This document shows, piece by piece, positions 6,663-14,035 of a stretch of DNA of 15,127 bases. Position 1 is the first letter of the stretch, and each line of letters opens with the position of its first letter. Where the stretch lies: NCBI GenBank assembly GCA_016295005.1, contig JAEDMA010000026.1:1-15127 (forward strand), read 5' to 3'. Position numbers and translations under genes: made by a program. This DNA comes from Christensenellaceae bacterium (GTDB lineage Bacteria > Bacillota > Clostridia > Christensenellales > Borkfalkiaceae). Under the pieces are notes generated by a model. It had not been told where the DNA came from, ran no database searches, and saw only the letters and a program-made list of their open reading frames with translations.

Positions 6663-7484
6663 TTATAATGTTTCTATTTTTTCGGTTATGTTTTCAAGAT
6701 AAGATACGTCTATATCTTCTACGTTGCCGAGGTCGGACAGTTTCGCAAATTCGGTGTTAATCGGCATTTTACAAACGACGTCGATTCCGTGCGTTTTTGC
6801 AACCGATTCTATATTGCTTTCACCGAAAATGCTGTGCCGTTTCCCGCAATCGGGGCATTCGAAGTAAGACATATTCTCCACAACGCCGATTATCGGGATA
6901 TTCATCAATTCCGCCATTTTTACCGCTTTTTCAACTATCATCGAAACAAGTTCCTGCGGAGAAGTGACGATTACTATACCGTCCAACGGAATAGACTGAA
7001 AAACGGTAAGCGGAACGTCGCCCGTTCCGGGCGGCATATCGACGAACATATAGTCCACGTCGTTCCAGACAACGTCTGTCCAGAATTGTTTGACGGTTCC
7101 CGCAATTACGGGTCCGCGCCATACAACGGGGTCTGCTTCGTTCTCTAAAAGAAGGTTTATAGACATTATTTCCGTACCTTTCTTACTTCTAACAGGAAGA
7201 ATATGCGTTTCGTCGATTCCCGTCGCTTTTTCTTTTATTCCGAACATTTTAGGTATCGAAGGTCCCGTAATATCCGCGTCTAAAACCGCCGTACGGTAGT
7301 TCTTTCTGTTAAAAGAAACGGCAAGCATAGACGTTACCATTGACTTTCCGACGCCGCCTTTACCGCTTACTACGCCGATTACCTTTTTCACACTGCTTAA
7401 ATCGTTCAACTTTGCTCTGAAATCGTTTTTAGACGAACAATTTTCGGAACAGGAAGAACAATCGTGACTGCACTCTTCGCTCAT
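6663..7484 (-). CDS. mrp: Mrp/NBP35 (ApbC) family P-loop ATPase, Fe-S cluster carrier
   Basis: A cytoplasmic SIMIBI-class ATPase thought to bind and transfer iron-sulfur clusters to apoproteins. The deviant Walker A GKGGVGKS is at 41-48, DADITGPS at about 69-76, DMPPGTGD at about 149-156, and the family CxxC (Cys210/Cys213, in ECPDCGKRHSIFG) near the C-terminus. That CxxC bridges a dimer-shared cluster in characterised homologues. The N-terminal 20 residues carry a further cluster of cysteines (5, 9, 12, 16), a form seen in many anaerobe Mrp proteins. The DUF59 domain found in some Mrp proteins is absent, consistent with 273 residues. Its AAGGAG overlaps the rlmI stop codon, so the genes are probably co-translated. 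Confidence 0.93.
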   Translation of the reverse strand: MSEECSHDCSSCSENCSSKNDFRAKLNDLSSVKKVIGVVSGKGGVGKSMVTSMLAVSFNRKNYRTAVLDADITGPSIPKMFGIKEKATGIDETHILPVRSKKGTEIMSINLLLENEADPVVWRGPVIAGTVKQFWTDVVWNDVDYMFVDMPPGTGDVPLTVFQSIPLDGIVIVTSPQELVSMIVEKAVKMAELMNIPIIGVVENMSYFECPDCGKRHSIFGESNIESVAKTHGIDVVCKMPINTEFAKLSDLGNVEDIDVSYLENITEKIETL

Positions 7485-7493
7485 AATATCTCC

Positions 7494-8657
7494 TTATAAC
7501 ACTTTAAGTATTGCGACTTTTAAATATAAACTTTGCTCGGTTCCGATTAAAACGGAATGATCTTTACCTTGCGTTCTGAACTCCACGAGTTTCGCCCTTA
7601 CTCCGCTTTCGAACACGCTTTCGTTTATCATATTCAAAAACAACGGAACGGTAAGATGCTGCGAACAACTGCAGGTAATAAGATATCCTCCTTTCTCCAC
7701 GAGTTTAAGCCCTTGTATATTAATATCTTTATACCCTTTACACGCATCTTTAACCGTATCTGCCGATTTCGTAAATGCCGGCGGGTCTAAGATAACTACG
7801 CCGAATTTGCGTTTTTCCTTTCTGTAATCTCTCAGAAGAGTAAATACGTCCGCGCAAACGGTATTGACTTTAAAGCCGTTAAGTTCGGCGTTTTTGTTGA
7901 CGTAATCGAGCGCAAGTTCACTTACGTCGCAAGCGGTAACTTCTTTCGCCCCGTATTTGCACGCGCAAAGAGAAAACCCGCCAACGTTACAGAAACAATC
8001 GAGAACGGTTTTATCTTTCACATAATATTTAACGTTATCACGGTTTTCTTTCTGATCGAGAAAGTATCCCGTTTTTTGACCGTTTTCAAGGTCGACGAGC
8101 ATTTTTATACCGTTTTCTACTATCGGAACTACGGTCTCACCTCCGCCGTAAAGCCAACCTTTTACTTTTGCAAGACCTTCTTTTTCTCTTACGGAAACGT
8201 CGCTGCGTTCGTAAATACCTTTAGGATTAAAAATTTCCGTCAGCACCTCTATGATTTCCGTTTTTCTGACGTCCATACCGAGACACAAAAATTGAACCGA
8301 CAAATAATCTCCGTATTTATCTACTATAAGACCGGGAAGAAAATCCGATTCTCCGAAAACAACTCTGTAATTATCGGAATACCCCGTTTCAAGGCGAAAA
8401 TCGTTAGCAGTCTTAATTCTTTCGAAAAAAAAGTTTTTGTCTATCGTTTCTTCTTTTAAGGAAACAATCCTGACGAGAATCTTAGATAAATGATTTATAA
8501 ATCCTATACCGACGAATTTCCCGTCGTACGCGCAAACTTTTGCAATGCTTCCTTGTTTATCTTTTCCGAGAATTTTCGAAACCTCGTTTGCATAAACCCA
8601 CGGAAACCCGTTAAGTATCCTTTTCTCTTCGTTCTTCTTTAAAATTATTTCGTACAT
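7494..8657 (-). CDS. rlmI: Class I SAM-dependent 23S rRNA (cytosine-C5) methyltransferase, RlmI-like
   Basis: Methylates a cytosine of rRNA using S-adenosylmethionine; E. coli RlmI acts on C1962 of 23S rRNA. An N-terminal PUA domain (about 1-75, with the typical RILNGFPWVYANEV) precedes a small central domain and the Rossmann methyltransferase. GQKTGYFLDQKENR is at 193-206, the SAM-binding loop VLDCFCNVGGFSL at 218-230, the acidic ribose-binding segment ACDVSELAL at about 242-250, and the DPPAF motif at 291-295. A TCSCSQH motif at 328-334 supplies candidate catalytic cysteines. Length (387) matches RlmI (about 396). It is first in its operon. The Shine-Dalgarno is weak (AAGAG). The target base is assigned from family membership only. 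Confidence 0.92.
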   Translation of the reverse strand: MYEIILKKNEEKRILNGFPWVYANEVSKILGKDKQGSIAKVCAYDGKFVGIGFINHLSKILVRIVSLKEETIDKNFFFERIKTANDFRLETGYSDNYRVVFGESDFLPGLIVDKYGDYLSVQFLCLGMDVRKTEIIEVLTEIFNPKGIYERSDVSVREKEGLAKVKGWLYGGGETVVPIVENGIKMLVDLENGQKTGYFLDQKENRDNVKYYVKDKTVLDCFCNVGGFSLCACKYGAKEVTACDVSELALDYVNKNAELNGFKVNTVCADVFTLLRDYRKEKRKFGVVILDPPAFTKSADTVKDACKGYKDINIQGLKLVEKGGYLITCSCSQHLTVPLFLNMINESVFESGVRAKLVEFRTQGKDHSVLIGTEQSLYLKVAILKVL

Positions 8658-8690
8658 TCTCTTACCCGACCGATTTCTTTATGCGATTAA

Positions 8691-8719
8691 ATTATATCAA
8701 AAGCATTTTATAAAATCAA
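8691..8719 (-). promoter_or_regulatory. Extended -10 promoter of the rlmI-mrp-ROK operon
   Basis: On the minus strand TTGATT (8719-8714) is followed by 17 nt and TATAAT (8696-8691), with TG one base before the -10 (TGATATAAT), an extended -10 element. Transcription should start near 8684, about 27 nt before the rlmI ATG. A perfect 12-bp palindrome ATTTTATAAAAT (8705-8716) overlaps the -35 and spacer. Confidence 0.78.
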
Positions 8720-8774
8720 CGATTTATAAAACAAATAAAAACCATAATAAACTTTTATCGAAAATATCTCCGGA

Positions 8775-8795
8775 TAAGTCTTCTCAACAGACTTA
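8775..8795. repeat. Inverted repeat upstream of the maf promoters
   Basis: TAAGTCT (8775-8781) and AGACTTA (8789-8795) form a perfect 7-bp inverted repeat around a 7-nt centre. It lies in the divergent rlmI/maf intergenic region, directly upstream of the possible maf promoters. It could be a dimeric regulator site or a weak RNA hairpin; no T-tract follows, so a terminator is unlikely. Confidence 0.4.
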
Positions 8796-8798
8796 AAA

Positions 8799-8843
8799 TT
8801 GTTTTCAATATTGCTTGTAATATAATAACCTATATTGTATAAT
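8799..8843 (+). promoter_or_regulatory. Tandem sigma-A promoters of maf
   Basis: Two overlapping promoters can be read. The downstream one is TTGTAA (8815-8820), 17 nt, TATAAT (8838-8843). The upstream one is TTGTTT (8799-8804), 16 nt, TATAAT (8821-8826). Both have perfect -10 boxes. The downstream one would start near 8850, leaving a leader of about 39 nt to the maf ATG. Confidence 0.75.
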
Positions 8844-8875
8844 TTTCTTAAACGTAACAGAATATGTTCGAAAGA

Positions 8876-8880
8876 AAGGA
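8876..8880 (+). promoter_or_regulatory. Ribosome binding site that fixes the maf start
   Basis: AAGGA lies 8 nt before the ATG at 8889. The reading frame stays open to a TTG at 8835, but that TTG overlaps the -10 box and has no such site. The ATG also places the conserved SGSPRR motif at residues 8-13, as in characterised Maf proteins. Confidence 0.85.
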
Positions 8881-8888
8881 TAAACATA

Positions 8889-9452
8889 ATGAAACGATTA
8901 TTTTTGGCAAGCGGCTCGCCGAGAAGAAAAGATTTACTGGATAAGTACGGTTTTACCTACTCGATAATAAAAAGCGATTACGAAGAAAAAGACGTTTTTC
9001 CTACTCCCGAAGAAACCGCAACGGCTCGCGCGATAGGTAAAGCAGAAAACGTTTTTAACAAACTTGTAAACAAAGAAAACTGCGTCGTTCTAGGCGCGGA
9101 CACTATTGTCGTTTTAAACGGGGAAATAATCGGAAAACCAAAAGATAAATCTGACGCAATCAATACTTTAACACGGTTATCCGGTAAAGAACACGTCGTA
9201 ATTACGGCGTACTGTATTATTATGTCTGACAAAATTATATCTAGATTCGTTAGTAGTTACGTACAGTTTTATAATTTAAACCATAAGACAATCGAAAATT
9301 ACGTAAATACGGGATTACCGTTAGATAAAGCCGGAAGTTACGGTATTCAGGACGGATACAATCTTGTAAAATCAATACGCGGAAGCGTAAATAACGTAAT
9401 AGGCTTACCCATCGAATTATTTGAGAACGAACTGAAAACGCTTTTAAAATAA
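8889..9452 (+). CDS. maf: Maf-family nucleoside triphosphate pyrophosphatase (dTTP/UTP type)
   Basis: Hydrolyses non-canonical or excess nucleoside triphosphates to the monophosphate and pyrophosphate; Maf proteins are linked to septum formation and nucleotide-pool sanitation. The 187-residue protein has the N-terminal LASGSPRRKDLL (6-17), Asp71 in GADTIV, GKP at 82-84, and DKAGSYGIQ at 146-154. The last motif is characteristic of the YhdE-type subfamily that prefers dTTP/UTP. SIRGSVNNVIGLP near the C-terminus is also typical. It is the only plus-strand gene of the window, with its own promoter and terminator. In many Bacillota maf neighbours mreB or radC; neither is visible here. Confidence 0.95.
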   Translation: MKRLFLASGSPRRKDLLDKYGFTYSIIKSDYEEKDVFPTPEETATARAIGKAENVFNKLVNKENCVVLGADTIVVLNGEIIGKPKDKSDAINTLTRLSGKEHVVITAYCIIMSDKIISRFVSSYVQFYNLNHKTIENYVNTGLPLDKAGSYGIQDGYNLVKSIRGSVNNVIGLPIELFENELKTLLK

Positions 9453-9454
9453 TA

Positions 9455-9484
9455 AACGACGCAAACTTTTGCGTCGTTATTTTT
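9455..9484. terminator. Bidirectional terminator between maf and acpP
   Basis: A 10-bp GC-containing stem (AACGACGCAA, 9455-9464, with TTGCGTCGTT, 9469-9478) and a 4-nt loop is followed on the plus strand by ATTTTT. On the minus strand it is followed by TTTATTATTTT. It begins 2 nt after the maf stop and lies about 20 nt beyond the acpP stop, so it can serve both convergent genes. Confidence 0.88.
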
Positions 9485-9497
9485 AACAATTATTCTA

Positions 9498-9725
9498 TTA
9501 TTTCTTTTCAATCGTGTTAACGATATCGCCTACCGTTTTAATTTTTATAGCGTCTTCATCTGAAACGGTAACGCCGAATTCGTCTTCAAGAGCCATAAGC
9601 ATTTCTACGATATCCAAAGAGTCTGCTCCGAGATCTTTTACGATTTCTTTGTCTTCCGTTATTTCTTCTACGGATTTATTTAAATGTTCCGCAATAAGTT
9701 GTTTTACTTTATCTAAAGTTTCCAT
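9498..9725 (-). CDS. acpP: Acyl carrier protein
   Basis: Small acidic carrier that holds growing fatty-acyl chains on a 4'-phosphopantetheine arm during type II fatty-acid synthesis. The 75-residue length is standard. The attachment site DLGADSLDIVEMLMALE is intact, with the modified serine at position 36, and the helix pattern before and after matches AcpP. Start: ATG behind a strong GGAGG. It stands alone between a terminator and the glycogen operon; no fab or plsX gene is adjacent, so it may be one of several carrier proteins in the genome. The motif is closest to fatty-acid AcpP, but a specialised carrier is not excluded. Confidence 0.94.
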   Translation of the reverse strand: METLDKVKQLIAEHLNKSVEEITEDKEIVKDLGADSLDIVEMLMALEDEFGVTVSDEDAIKIKTVGDIVNTIEKK

Positions 9726-9753
9726 TATATTTCCTCCAAAATATTATATTATT

Positions 9754-9782
9754 ATATTAATACAATTCACTGAAAAAATCAA
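9754..9782 (-). promoter_or_regulatory. Probable acpP promoter
   Basis: On the minus strand TTGATT (9782-9777) is followed by 17 nt and TAATAT (9759-9754). Perfect TATAAT boxes also occur at 9756-9751 and 9748-9743 but lack a well-spaced -35. The region is extremely AT-rich, so the exact -10 is uncertain. Transcription would start within about 25 nt of the gene. Confidence 0.55.
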
Positions 9783-9790
9783 GTAAATTG
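9763..9790 (-). terminator. Weak hairpin between the GH13 gene and acpP
   Basis: CAATTTACT (9790-9782 on the minus strand) can pair with AGTGAATTG (9771-9763) across a 10-nt loop, giving nine pairs with one U-G wobble. It starts 8 nt past the GH13 stop and is followed by AU-rich RNA without a clean U-tract. It may be an inefficient terminator for the glycogen operon and overlaps the acpP -35 box. Confidence 0.4.
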
Positions 9791-9798
9791 CATAACTT

Positions 9799-11595
9799 TT
9801 ATTTTACCGTAAAAATGTCTGCCGTAAACGGTTTCAACTCAACCACGTCTTCATACACGTTGTTGTATAATTCGCTTTTTAATGTTCCGTTATATTTTAT
9901 CAATTTAACGGAATCCGAAACGTTTACACATATGAGAACTTCGGAATTTTCGTCAAATCTCTTAAAAACAAAGCCGCCGTTTTCGGAACATATCTCTTCG
10001 TACTCACCTTTTTTAAATGCTGAATATTTTTTTCTTATTTCCCCGAGTTTTATATAAAAAGACAATATGTCTTTATTTTCCTTTCCCCAAGGATAGAACC
10101 TTCTGTTAAAAGGATCTCCGAATCCTTCCATTCCGGCTTCGTCCCCGTAATAGACACTAGGAACTCCGGGCAACATATACTGTAACACAACGGCGCATTT
10201 AAGCCTTGCCACCGCTTCGGGATAGGCTTGTTCGGTAATAGAGAGTTCCGATTGCGCCGACTTACTCATTCCCCTTGTGTCTATTCCGCTTAAAGCCGAC
10301 AACACCCTTACGGTGTCGTGCGTAGACAAAATATTCATAAGATTATCCGTAACGCATTTTGGATAATGGTCGATAAGCGTTTTCACCGTTAAAGAAATAT
10401 CTTTCGAATTTCCGTTACATACGTAATTTAGTATAGCGTTTTTAAGGGGATAATTCATTACTGAATCGAGTTCTCCGTCAACGAAATACTTTCTTCTTAC
10501 GTCGTAAGATATTTTGTTCGACGCGTCTTCCCATACCTCACCGATAACCATTGCTTCGGGATTATTGTTTTTTAATGTTTTTCTGATTTTAGCGACAAAT
10601 TTATCGGGCAATTCGTCGACAACGTCCAGACGAAAGCCCCCGACGCCTTTTTTAGCGTAAAAATCCACCACACCGTTATCACCGGCAATAAAATCGGCAT
10701 AATTGCTTTCCTTATCGGTCGTAGGAAGCGTTGTAATTCCCCACCAGGATTTATACTTGTCGGGATATTCGTCAAAACAAAACCATTGATAATAGGGTGA
10801 TTTTTTACTTTGATACGCGCCGACAGAATTGTATTTACCGTATTTATTAAAATACAAACTGTCGTCGCCCACGTGGTTAAACACGCCGTCTAAAATTATT
10901 TTAATACCTATCTTCTCCGACTCGATTATCAATTTTTCGAAATCTTCAAACGAGCCGAGCAACGGGTCTATTTCATAATAATCTCCGATATCGTAACGGT
11001 GATTGGAATACGCTTTAAAAATCGGGTTAAGATATACCGCGGAAACACCGAGTTTTTTCAAATAGTAGAGCTTCTCGATTATTCCGTCAATATTGCCACC
11101 GAAAAAATCGTTATTAAGAATTTTACCGTTTTTATCCGGCAGATAACACGGCGTATCAGAGGCGTTTTCGTGGTAAACCTTACCTTCTTCCTTAACACGG
11201 AACCCTCCGCTTTTATAAAACCTGTCGGGAAAAATCTGGTAGATAATTCCGCCGTTTAACCATGTAGGAACAGAAAAGTTTTTATCGTAAACCGTAAGTT
11301 GAAAATCCGACGGGCAACAAGTTTTTACCCCGGTAAAATCTTCTCCGCACCATATTTTATTACCGTTTCCGAGTTCAAAATGGTAAAAATATAATCCCTT
11401 GGAAAGTTTTATTTCCGCCTTAAAAACAGCGCCGTCAATAAACATCGGATAATAAACATAATCCGCCTCGCCGTCTCTTCTCATTGCCAACGAACAAACG
11501 CCCGTATCGCTTTTCGCTCTGAAAACGGTTTTTTCTCCTTCTCTTACGGCGCCTGTGGTACTTTTATAAAACTTATCAAGTGGGTTATAAAACAT
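9799..11595 (-). CDS. Glycoside hydrolase family 13 alpha-glucanase (neopullulanase/alpha-glucosidase-like)
   Basis: Probably hydrolyses alpha-1,4 (and perhaps alpha-1,6) links of maltodextrins in the cytoplasm. A beta-sandwich N-terminal domain (about 1-105) is followed by GGIIYQIFPDRFY (115-127), which opens the TIM barrel. All four GH13 regions are present: DGVFNH at 236-241, GFRLDVVDE with the nucleophile Asp324, IGEVWED with the acid/base Glu353, and STHD with Asp427. A short all-beta C-terminal domain ends the 598-residue protein. No signal peptide is seen. It starts 4 nt after the glgP stop, with AAAGGA inside the glgP end, so the two are translationally coupled. This arrangement suggests it trims limit dextrins or short oligosaccharides left by GlgP. 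The subfamily (GH13_20 or GH13_39-like) and bond preference cannot be settled by eye. Confidence 0.88.
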   Translation of the reverse strand: MFYNPLDKFYKSTTGAVREGEKTVFRAKSDTGVCSLAMRRDGEADYVYYPMFIDGAVFKAEIKLSKGLYFYHFELGNGNKIWCGEDFTGVKTCCPSDFQLTVYDKNFSVPTWLNGGIIYQIFPDRFYKSGGFRVKEEGKVYHENASDTPCYLPDKNGKILNNDFFGGNIDGIIEKLYYLKKLGVSAVYLNPIFKAYSNHRYDIGDYYEIDPLLGSFEDFEKLIIESEKIGIKIILDGVFNHVGDDSLYFNKYGKYNSVGAYQSKKSPYYQWFCFDEYPDKYKSWWGITTLPTTDKESNYADFIAGDNGVVDFYAKKGVGGFRLDVVDELPDKFVAKIRKTLKNNNPEAMVIGEVWEDASNKISYDVRRKYFVDGELDSVMNYPLKNAILNYVCNGNSKDISLTVKTLIDHYPKCVTDNLMNILSTHDTVRVLSALSGIDTRGMSKSAQSELSITEQAYPEAVARLKCAVVLQYMLPGVPSVYYGDEAGMEGFGDPFNRRFYPWGKENKDILSFYIKLGEIRKKYSAFKKGEYEEICSENGGFVFKRFDENSEVLICVNVSDSVKLIKYNGTLKSELYNNVYEDVVELKPFTADIFTVK

Positions 11596-11599
11596 TTAT

Positions 11600-14020
11600 T
11601 TACATCCTTTTCAAGTTCCAGATATTATCGGCATATTCCCTGATTGCCCTGTCCGCAGAGAATATTCCGCTCGTAGCAATGTTGTTCAGACTCTTCCTCG
11701 CCCAAAGCATCTTATCTTTATAAACTTCATCCGCTTTTGCGTGAATATCACAATAACTTCCGAAGTCTGCAAGACACATATACGGATCAGCAACGGGACT
11801 TCCGACAAGCAAATATCTGGCGATATCGTCAAACGCCACGCCGTTGAATCCTTTATTTAACGCGTCGATAACCTTTTCAAGTTTTTTGTTGTTATTATAG
11901 TAACCCGTGGAATTGTATCCATGACTCCACAATTCGTTAACTTCTCTTGCGGTAAGCCCGAAAATAAATATATTTTCATCTCCGCACGCCTCTCTCATTT
12001 CAACGTTCGCGCCGTCAAGAGTCCCTATAGTTAACGCGCCGTTAATCATAAATTTCATGTTTCCGGTTCCGCTCGCCTCTTTACCCGCCTGAGAAATTTG
12101 TTCGCTTATCTCGGTAGAAGGCATAAGTTTTTCCGCCATGGTAACGTTATAATCTTCCATATAAACAACGTTGAGTTTGGCGTTAATTTTAGGATTTTTC
12201 TTAATATCTTCAGACAAGCAACAAATTAGTCTTATTATTTGTTTGGCAAAATAATATCCGGGCGCGGCTTTTGCTCCGAAAATAAACGTTTTGGGCTGTA
12301 CAGGCAAATTCGGGTTTTCTTTTAAATCGTTATACAAAGAAATGATATATAACGCATTCAAAAGTTGCCTTTTATACTCGTGCATTCTCTTCGCCTGAAC
12401 GTCAAACATCGTTTCGGGATCGATAATTATTCCCTGTTTTTTCCTTGCAAAATCGCAGAATTGCTTCTTTTTTAACGCTTTTATTTTATTTAATTCGTTT
12501 AACACCCTTTCGTCGTTTTCGAAATCCTTAAAGCCGATAAGTTTAGCGGCGTCTTTCACAAACCCGTCGCCTATGCATTCGGTAATCAGCGAAGACAATT
12601 CGGGATTAGACTGACAAAGCCACCTTCTGTAAGCGATACCGTTGGTTACGTTCGTAAATTTTTCGGGGAACACGTCGTTAAAATCTTTGAAAATACTCTC
12701 TTTAATAATTTTGCTGTGCAACGCCGAAACGCCGTTTACTTTATGCGACGCGATAACGCTTAAATTAGCCATTTTAATCTGACTGTGCGAGAAAATACTC
12801 ATACGGTCGATTTTATCCCAATCCCCGGGGAATCTGTTCCACATTTCGGCGCAGAATCTTTGGTTAATCTCTTTTAATATACTATAAATTCTCGGAAGCC
12901 TTCTTGCGATAAGATCTTCGTTCCATTTTTCGAGCGCTTCGCTCATTACCGTATGATTGGTATATGCAACCGTTCTCGTAACTATGCTCCATGCCGCTTC
13001 CCACGAATAACCGTGTTCGTCGATTAAAATACGCATAAGTTCTGGTATACAGAGAGCGGGATGCGTATCATTTATATGAATTGCCGCTTTATCGGGAAGA
13101 GAATCGAGCGTACCATAACGTTTAAGATGGTCCTGAACGATATCCTGTAACGACGCAGACACCAACAAATACTGTTGTTTTAACCTCAAAGATTTACCCT
13201 CAAAGTGGTTGTCGGAAGGATATAAAACCTTGGAAATGAGTTCTGCTTCGTTATCCTCCTGCATACAACGCATATAATCGCCTTGCGAGAAAGTTTTCAT
13301 GTCGAAATCGTGTCTGTTCTGAGCAACCCAAAGTCTTAATACCGACACCGCTTCGCAATCTTTCCCCGATATCATCATATCGTAAGCAACCGCCTCGACC
13401 TCTTTTGCGTCGCGATGTTCGATTTTCAGCCCGTTTTCCGTCCAGTTTTCTTTTATATACCCGTCGAACTTAACGTTAAAGGTTTTGTCCTGACGTTGCG
13501 TAAGCCAGATTTCGCCGCCGGGCAACCAGATATCGGGTAATTCCATTTGCCAGCCGTCGACTATTTTTTGTTTAAATAAACCGTATTCATATCTTATTGA
13601 ATATCCGAGTGCGGGATAATTCTGCGACGCCAAAGCGTCCATAAAACAAGCGGCAAGTCTGCCCAAACCGCCGTTTCCGAGACCCGCGTCGGGTTCCATA
13701 TCGTATAAATCTTCCAACGAACAATTAAAACATTTTCTGAGCGCCTTATCGAGCGATTCCTGCATATTAAGATTGTACGTGTTGTTTTTAAGCGATTGAC
13801 CGAGCAAGAATTCCATACAAAGGTAATAAACTCTCTTTCCGCCCTTGGACCTGTATTTTCTGTTAAAAGCGCTGCGCTTTTCAAGCAAAATATCTTTTAC
13901 ACACATAACGGTGGCTTTATAAATCTGCTCTTTCGTCGCTTCCTTTTCCGTTACGCCGAAGTATCTCGATAATTTGCTTTTTATCAGCGTTTCCGCTTCT
14001 TTTTCCGTAAAATTGTTCAT
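11600..14020 (-). CDS. glgP: Glycogen/maltodextrin phosphorylase
   Basis: Cleaves terminal alpha-1,4-glucosyl units of glycogen with phosphate to give glucose-1-phosphate; needs pyridoxal phosphate. The 806-residue length matches bacterial GlgP (E. coli 815). DAGLGNGGLGRLAACF at about 111-126 and the HINDTHPALCIPELMRIL region at about 315-332 are typical. Further along are MFDVQAKRMHEYKRQLLN at about 538-555 and the PLP site EASGTGNMKFMINGAL with Lys656. The N-terminal regulatory phosphorylation segment of muscle phosphorylase is absent, as in bacterial forms. It begins 15 nt after glgA with a GGAGA-type site, and its stop nearly abuts the GH13 start. Synthesis and breakdown genes sharing one transcript is common in Bacillota glycogen operons. 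Confidence 0.97.
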   Translation of the reverse strand: MNNFTEKEAETLIKSKLSRYFGVTEKEATKEQIYKATVMCVKDILLEKRSAFNRKYRSKGGKRVYYLCMEFLLGQSLKNNTYNLNMQESLDKALRKCFNCSLEDLYDMEPDAGLGNGGLGRLAACFMDALASQNYPALGYSIRYEYGLFKQKIVDGWQMELPDIWLPGGEIWLTQRQDKTFNVKFDGYIKENWTENGLKIEHRDAKEVEAVAYDMMISGKDCEAVSVLRLWVAQNRHDFDMKTFSQGDYMRCMQEDNEAELISKVLYPSDNHFEGKSLRLKQQYLLVSASLQDIVQDHLKRYGTLDSLPDKAAIHINDTHPALCIPELMRILIDEHGYSWEAAWSIVTRTVAYTNHTVMSEALEKWNEDLIARRLPRIYSILKEINQRFCAEMWNRFPGDWDKIDRMSIFSHSQIKMANLSVIASHKVNGVSALHSKIIKESIFKDFNDVFPEKFTNVTNGIAYRRWLCQSNPELSSLITECIGDGFVKDAAKLIGFKDFENDERVLNELNKIKALKKKQFCDFARKKQGIIIDPETMFDVQAKRMHEYKRQLLNALYIISLYNDLKENPNLPVQPKTFIFGAKAAPGYYFAKQIIRLICCLSEDIKKNPKINAKLNVVYMEDYNVTMAEKLMPSTEISEQISQAGKEASGTGNMKFMINGALTIGTLDGANVEMREACGDENIFIFGLTAREVNELWSHGYNSTGYYNNNKKLEKVIDALNKGFNGVAFDDIARYLLVGSPVADPYMCLADFGSYCDIHAKADEVYKDKMLWARKSLNNIATSGIFSADRAIREYADNIWNLKRM

Positions 14021-14035
14021 TATTTGTTCTCCGAA

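Noticed and set aside
8835..8888. Upstream TTG start for maf, adding 18 residues
   Set aside because: The TTG overlaps the -10 box and lacks a Shine-Dalgarno, while the ATG at 8889 has AAGGA at good spacing and gives the family's normal N-terminus.
9514..9786. 90-codon plus-strand frame over acpP
   Set aside because: It is the antisense shadow of acpP, whose phosphopantetheine site and strong ribosome binding site identify the real gene.
13594..13884. 96-codon minus-strand frame within glgP
   Set aside because: It is an alternative frame of glgP, whose own frame carries conserved phosphorylase motifs (DAGLGNGGLGRLAA and onward) through the same bases.
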